From an uncultured Bacteroidales bacterium (GTDB lineage: Bacteria; Bacteroidota; Bacteroidia; Bacteroidales; UBA932): DNA of 64,000 nt. Shown here one piece after another: positions 62,394 to 64,000 of the stretch (positions are counted from its first letter, which is position 1; the number at the start of each line of letters is the position of its first letter). The notes under the pieces are model-generated. The model had not been told where the DNA came from. It searched no databases and saw only the letters and a program-made list of their open reading frames with translations. The stretch spans positions 88,955-152,954 of the forward strand of contig CALVDL010000004.1 in assembly GCA_944326305.1 (NCBI GenBank). Direction: 5' to 3'. The position numbers and the translations under genes were made by a program.

Positions 62394-63473
62394 TCATTGC
62401 ATTTTGTTCAGCAGAAGGACCGCCCTGATCTCCCTGCCGCATCCGGTGTCACAAATAGCACCTGTGCGGATATCTTCATACCCGAAAAATTTCCTGACTT
62501 CAGTCCAGAATCCAGAAAGGGCAAGATGTCCGACCGGATATTCAGGGGAATAGAATATGCCGACCACTGCATTGTCATATTGCGTCAAGTCCAGACTCTG
62601 GTACTTTGTGATTGAGTCCAGGATATAGTCCAGCCTCATGTCATGATCTGTTTCCATATTTTCTTCTGTTGGACTTCCTTCCACACTTTTCATGGGGTCT
62701 GAAACGGACTCCCACAATCCTGTCACGGAACGATAGTCATACCTCATACCATGTTTGACGTCAAGAATGAAATCAAGGTCTCTGCGGACGAAAGTGCTAT
62801 TACCTTCCATAAGGTCGAGGATGTTGTTTTCCCTCCGGCTCATTGATTTCAGGTATTTCTTACGTGTTTCCTGCCGATGCTCTCTCATCCGTTTGGATCT
62901 GTTCATGCCTTTTCTGTACAAGTCCTTTTTTACCCAACCCCAGCTGGTCAATCTCATCCCATCATGTTTCGAGCGGTATTTGCTTGGTGTCTGATGACGC
63001 CATTCGCTCTCTTCAAGCCGGTCCAGCAGAATGTCATACCGATTCCTGAATTCGTGCCTGACAAACCTCTCAAAACCATCTTGCTCCGGAGTAAAACCGT
63101 AAAAAGTTATTTCCCACAGACATTTTGCGGCAATCTCTTCCATGGTCAGATTGACATTCTCTCCGATGACTATCCTCTTGGCAAGGGCATCTTCCCAGAT
63201 GTCTCCGTCAAGGTGAGAAACTCCAATCCATTGCTCATTCCCGTATGCCTCTCCGCTCCACCTGACCATGGCTTCGCCCTCAAAGTCCGATGAAGGCTCC
63301 ATGTTTCTGAGAATGTCGTATGCCTCCCGAAAGCCATATATAGAATTAACGTAACGTTTACCGTAGGATTTCAGATAAGGTATAAGACTATCGAAATCTA
63401 CCTTATCAAAAAGTTCTTTAAGCGTCATATCCTGCAGGTCCGCCCTTACGCTCAATGCTTCTGCCAATTTCAT
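62394..63473 (-). CDS. Unrecognised 359-residue protein (paralogue of 51.9-52.2 kb ORF)
   Basis: The core starts MTLKELFDKVDFDSLIPYLK (residue 16) and contains EEIAAKCLWEITFYGFTPEQ. An Arg/Lys-rich central part (about 155-215) follows, and the protein ends LDLTQYDNAVVG...IRAVLLLNKMQ. The first 15 residues (MKLAEALSVRADLQD) closely recall the start of the DIP1984/septicolysin-like family and may be a fused stump of such a gene; an internal start at 63428 is then possible. The short ORF at 51.9 kb keeps only both ends of this protein. Possibly DUF6557-related; function unknown. Confidence 0.72.
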   Translation of the reverse strand: MKLAEALSVRADLQDMTLKELFDKVDFDSLIPYLKSYGKRYVNSIYGFREAYDILRNMEPSSDFEGEAMVRWSGEAYGNEQWIGVSHLDGDIWEDALAKRIVIGENVNLTMEEIAAKCLWEITFYGFTPEQDGFERFVRHEFRNRYDILLDRLEESEWRHQTPSKYRSKHDGMRLTSWGWVKKDLYRKGMNRSKRMREHRQETRKKYLKSMSRRENNILDLMEGNSTFVRRDLDFILDVKHGMRYDYRSVTGLWESVSDPMKSVEGSPTEENMETDHDMRLDYILDSITKYQSLDLTQYDNAVVGIFYSPEYPVGHLALSGFWTEVRKFFGYEDIRTGAICDTGCGREIRAVLLLNKMQ

Positions 63474-63588
63474 TTTTCTGTTATTTTATGCTTTGCATAC
63501 AAACACGCTACGCCTCGGCATAGCCAAAATAAATTTTGTCTCTGTACTCGGCTTGCAGTTTATTTTAAATTTCACATACCTGCCAAAT

Positions 63589-64000
63589 TCAATCTTTATC
63601 GCAAAGCCTCATATGCTCCCCGTTCCGGTCTGAGATGAGCTGGTATACGCCTTTTACTTCGCACCAGAAATAATTCATCCGCAAAAGGTCAGCTACTGAA
63701 TAACCGTTACCGTATACGCAGATCTCATTGACTGCATTGCATATCTTGATGTCTTCGAGTTCAGGTATCCATATCTTCATTTCACCCCAGTCATTGTCAT
63801 CATACCTGTTGGCTAGCTCCAGTTCACTGTCTGTCATTTCCGGACGGTCTGTCTTTCTGAAACTTTTTGAATATGAGGCGCCGGCATTAGGAAAGTCCTT
63901 GCAATAATCATATATCACATTCATCATATAATTGAAATCCGACCCATAGTATTCTTCATCTCCCAAGATAGCTACCGATTCCGGTCCATTGTACACAAAC
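63589..64000 (-). CDS. Hypothetical protein, 5' end outside the window
   Basis: At least 135 residues ending LISDRNGEHMRLCDKD; the frame is still open at the window edge, and GTG 63996 is the first possible start inside. Acidic and Tyr/Asn-rich (DDNDWGEMKIWIPELEDI). No family recognised. It lies 115 bp upstream of the previous gene on the same strand. Confidence 0.6.
   Translation of the reverse strand, partial: FVYNGPESVAILGDEEYYGSDFNYMMNVIYDYCKDFPNAGASYSKSFRKTDRPEMTDSELELANRYDDNDWGEMKIWIPELEDIKICNAVNEICVYGNGYSVADLLRMNYFWCEVKGVYQLISDRNGEHMRLCDKD

Noticed and set aside
63500..63540. Possible seventh island operator (AGCCAAAATA) upstream of the 359-residue gene
   Set aside because: The second half-site GACAC is missing and no -7 box lies at the required 9 nt.
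45556..64000. CRISPR array or phage integration signature in the island
   Set aside because: No regularly spaced direct repeats, no cas genes, no integrase, no tRNA at the edge; tRNA-Cys is 27 kb away and has no duplicated 3-prime end that I can see.

Overview
The window looks like a chromosomal segment from a member of the Bacteroidales. Supporting signs are a type III glutamine synthetase, a Rho with a long Q/P/K-rich insertion, the rsfS-ftsH-cdsA-psd cluster, LptD and MlaD outer-membrane genes, a GSCFA protein, and Bacteroidetes-type promoters (TTTG, 19-20 nt, TAnnTTTG) in front of many genes. The family or genus cannot be settled from the sequence alone.

Region 1 (1-29 kb) is housekeeping DNA. 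It holds a CNNM/CorC protein, phospholipid synthesis (psd, cdsA), ftsH, rsfS, birA, rpe, pepD and dnaA. Then come envelope genes (an MCE/MlaD protein, an N-acetylmuramoyl-L-alanine amidase, lptD), rho, a UDG-like protein, tRNA-Cys, an RlmI-like methyltransferase, an RNase D-like exonuclease, glnN, an aminotransferase, a CDF metal exporter, a glycosyltransferase, rnhA, pdxA, an acyltransferase and a Crp/Fnr regulator. Region 2 (29-45 kb) has a small ABC pair, a gene-poor 0.8 kb with dispersed repeats, and a compact recG-WYL-S9 peptidase-porin-GSCFA run. In that run the S9 peptidase carries two extra C-terminal domains that resemble ABM (YgiN-like) monooxygenases. An ABC transporter operon with a GntR regulator and a LytS/LytTR two-component pair follow.

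Region 3 (44.6-64 kb) is an accessory, defence-like island, visibly more AT-rich in places. It contains a WYL regulator, a AAA ATPase with duplicated N-terminal modules, a VWA-domain protein next to the remnant of a MoxR-type ATPase, and a AAA/PD-(D/E)XK protein. It also has a DnaB-like RecA ATPase, a DnaE homologue that keeps its PHP domain but has lost all three polymerase aspartates, a DnaQ-like exonuclease split by a frameshift, a DUF262 / DUF262-DUF1524 pair, and several unrecognised genes.

The most striking observation is a shared promoter architecture. Six minus-strand promoters in the island (in front of the WYL gene, the AAA gene, the MoxR remnant/VWA operon, the DnaB-like gene, the DnaE-like gene, and the exonuclease with its upstream small ORF) each carry a TAnnTTTG-like -7 box. 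Exactly 9 nt upstream of each box lies a dyad of the form RTGCC-N7-GACAC. This unites the genes into one putative regulon. The WYL protein is the obvious candidate regulator because it carries the same element in front of itself. The trio of replisome-like proteins (DnaQ-like, catalytically dead DnaE-like with PHP, DnaB-like) under common control is the best candidate here for an undescribed system; its function is inference only.
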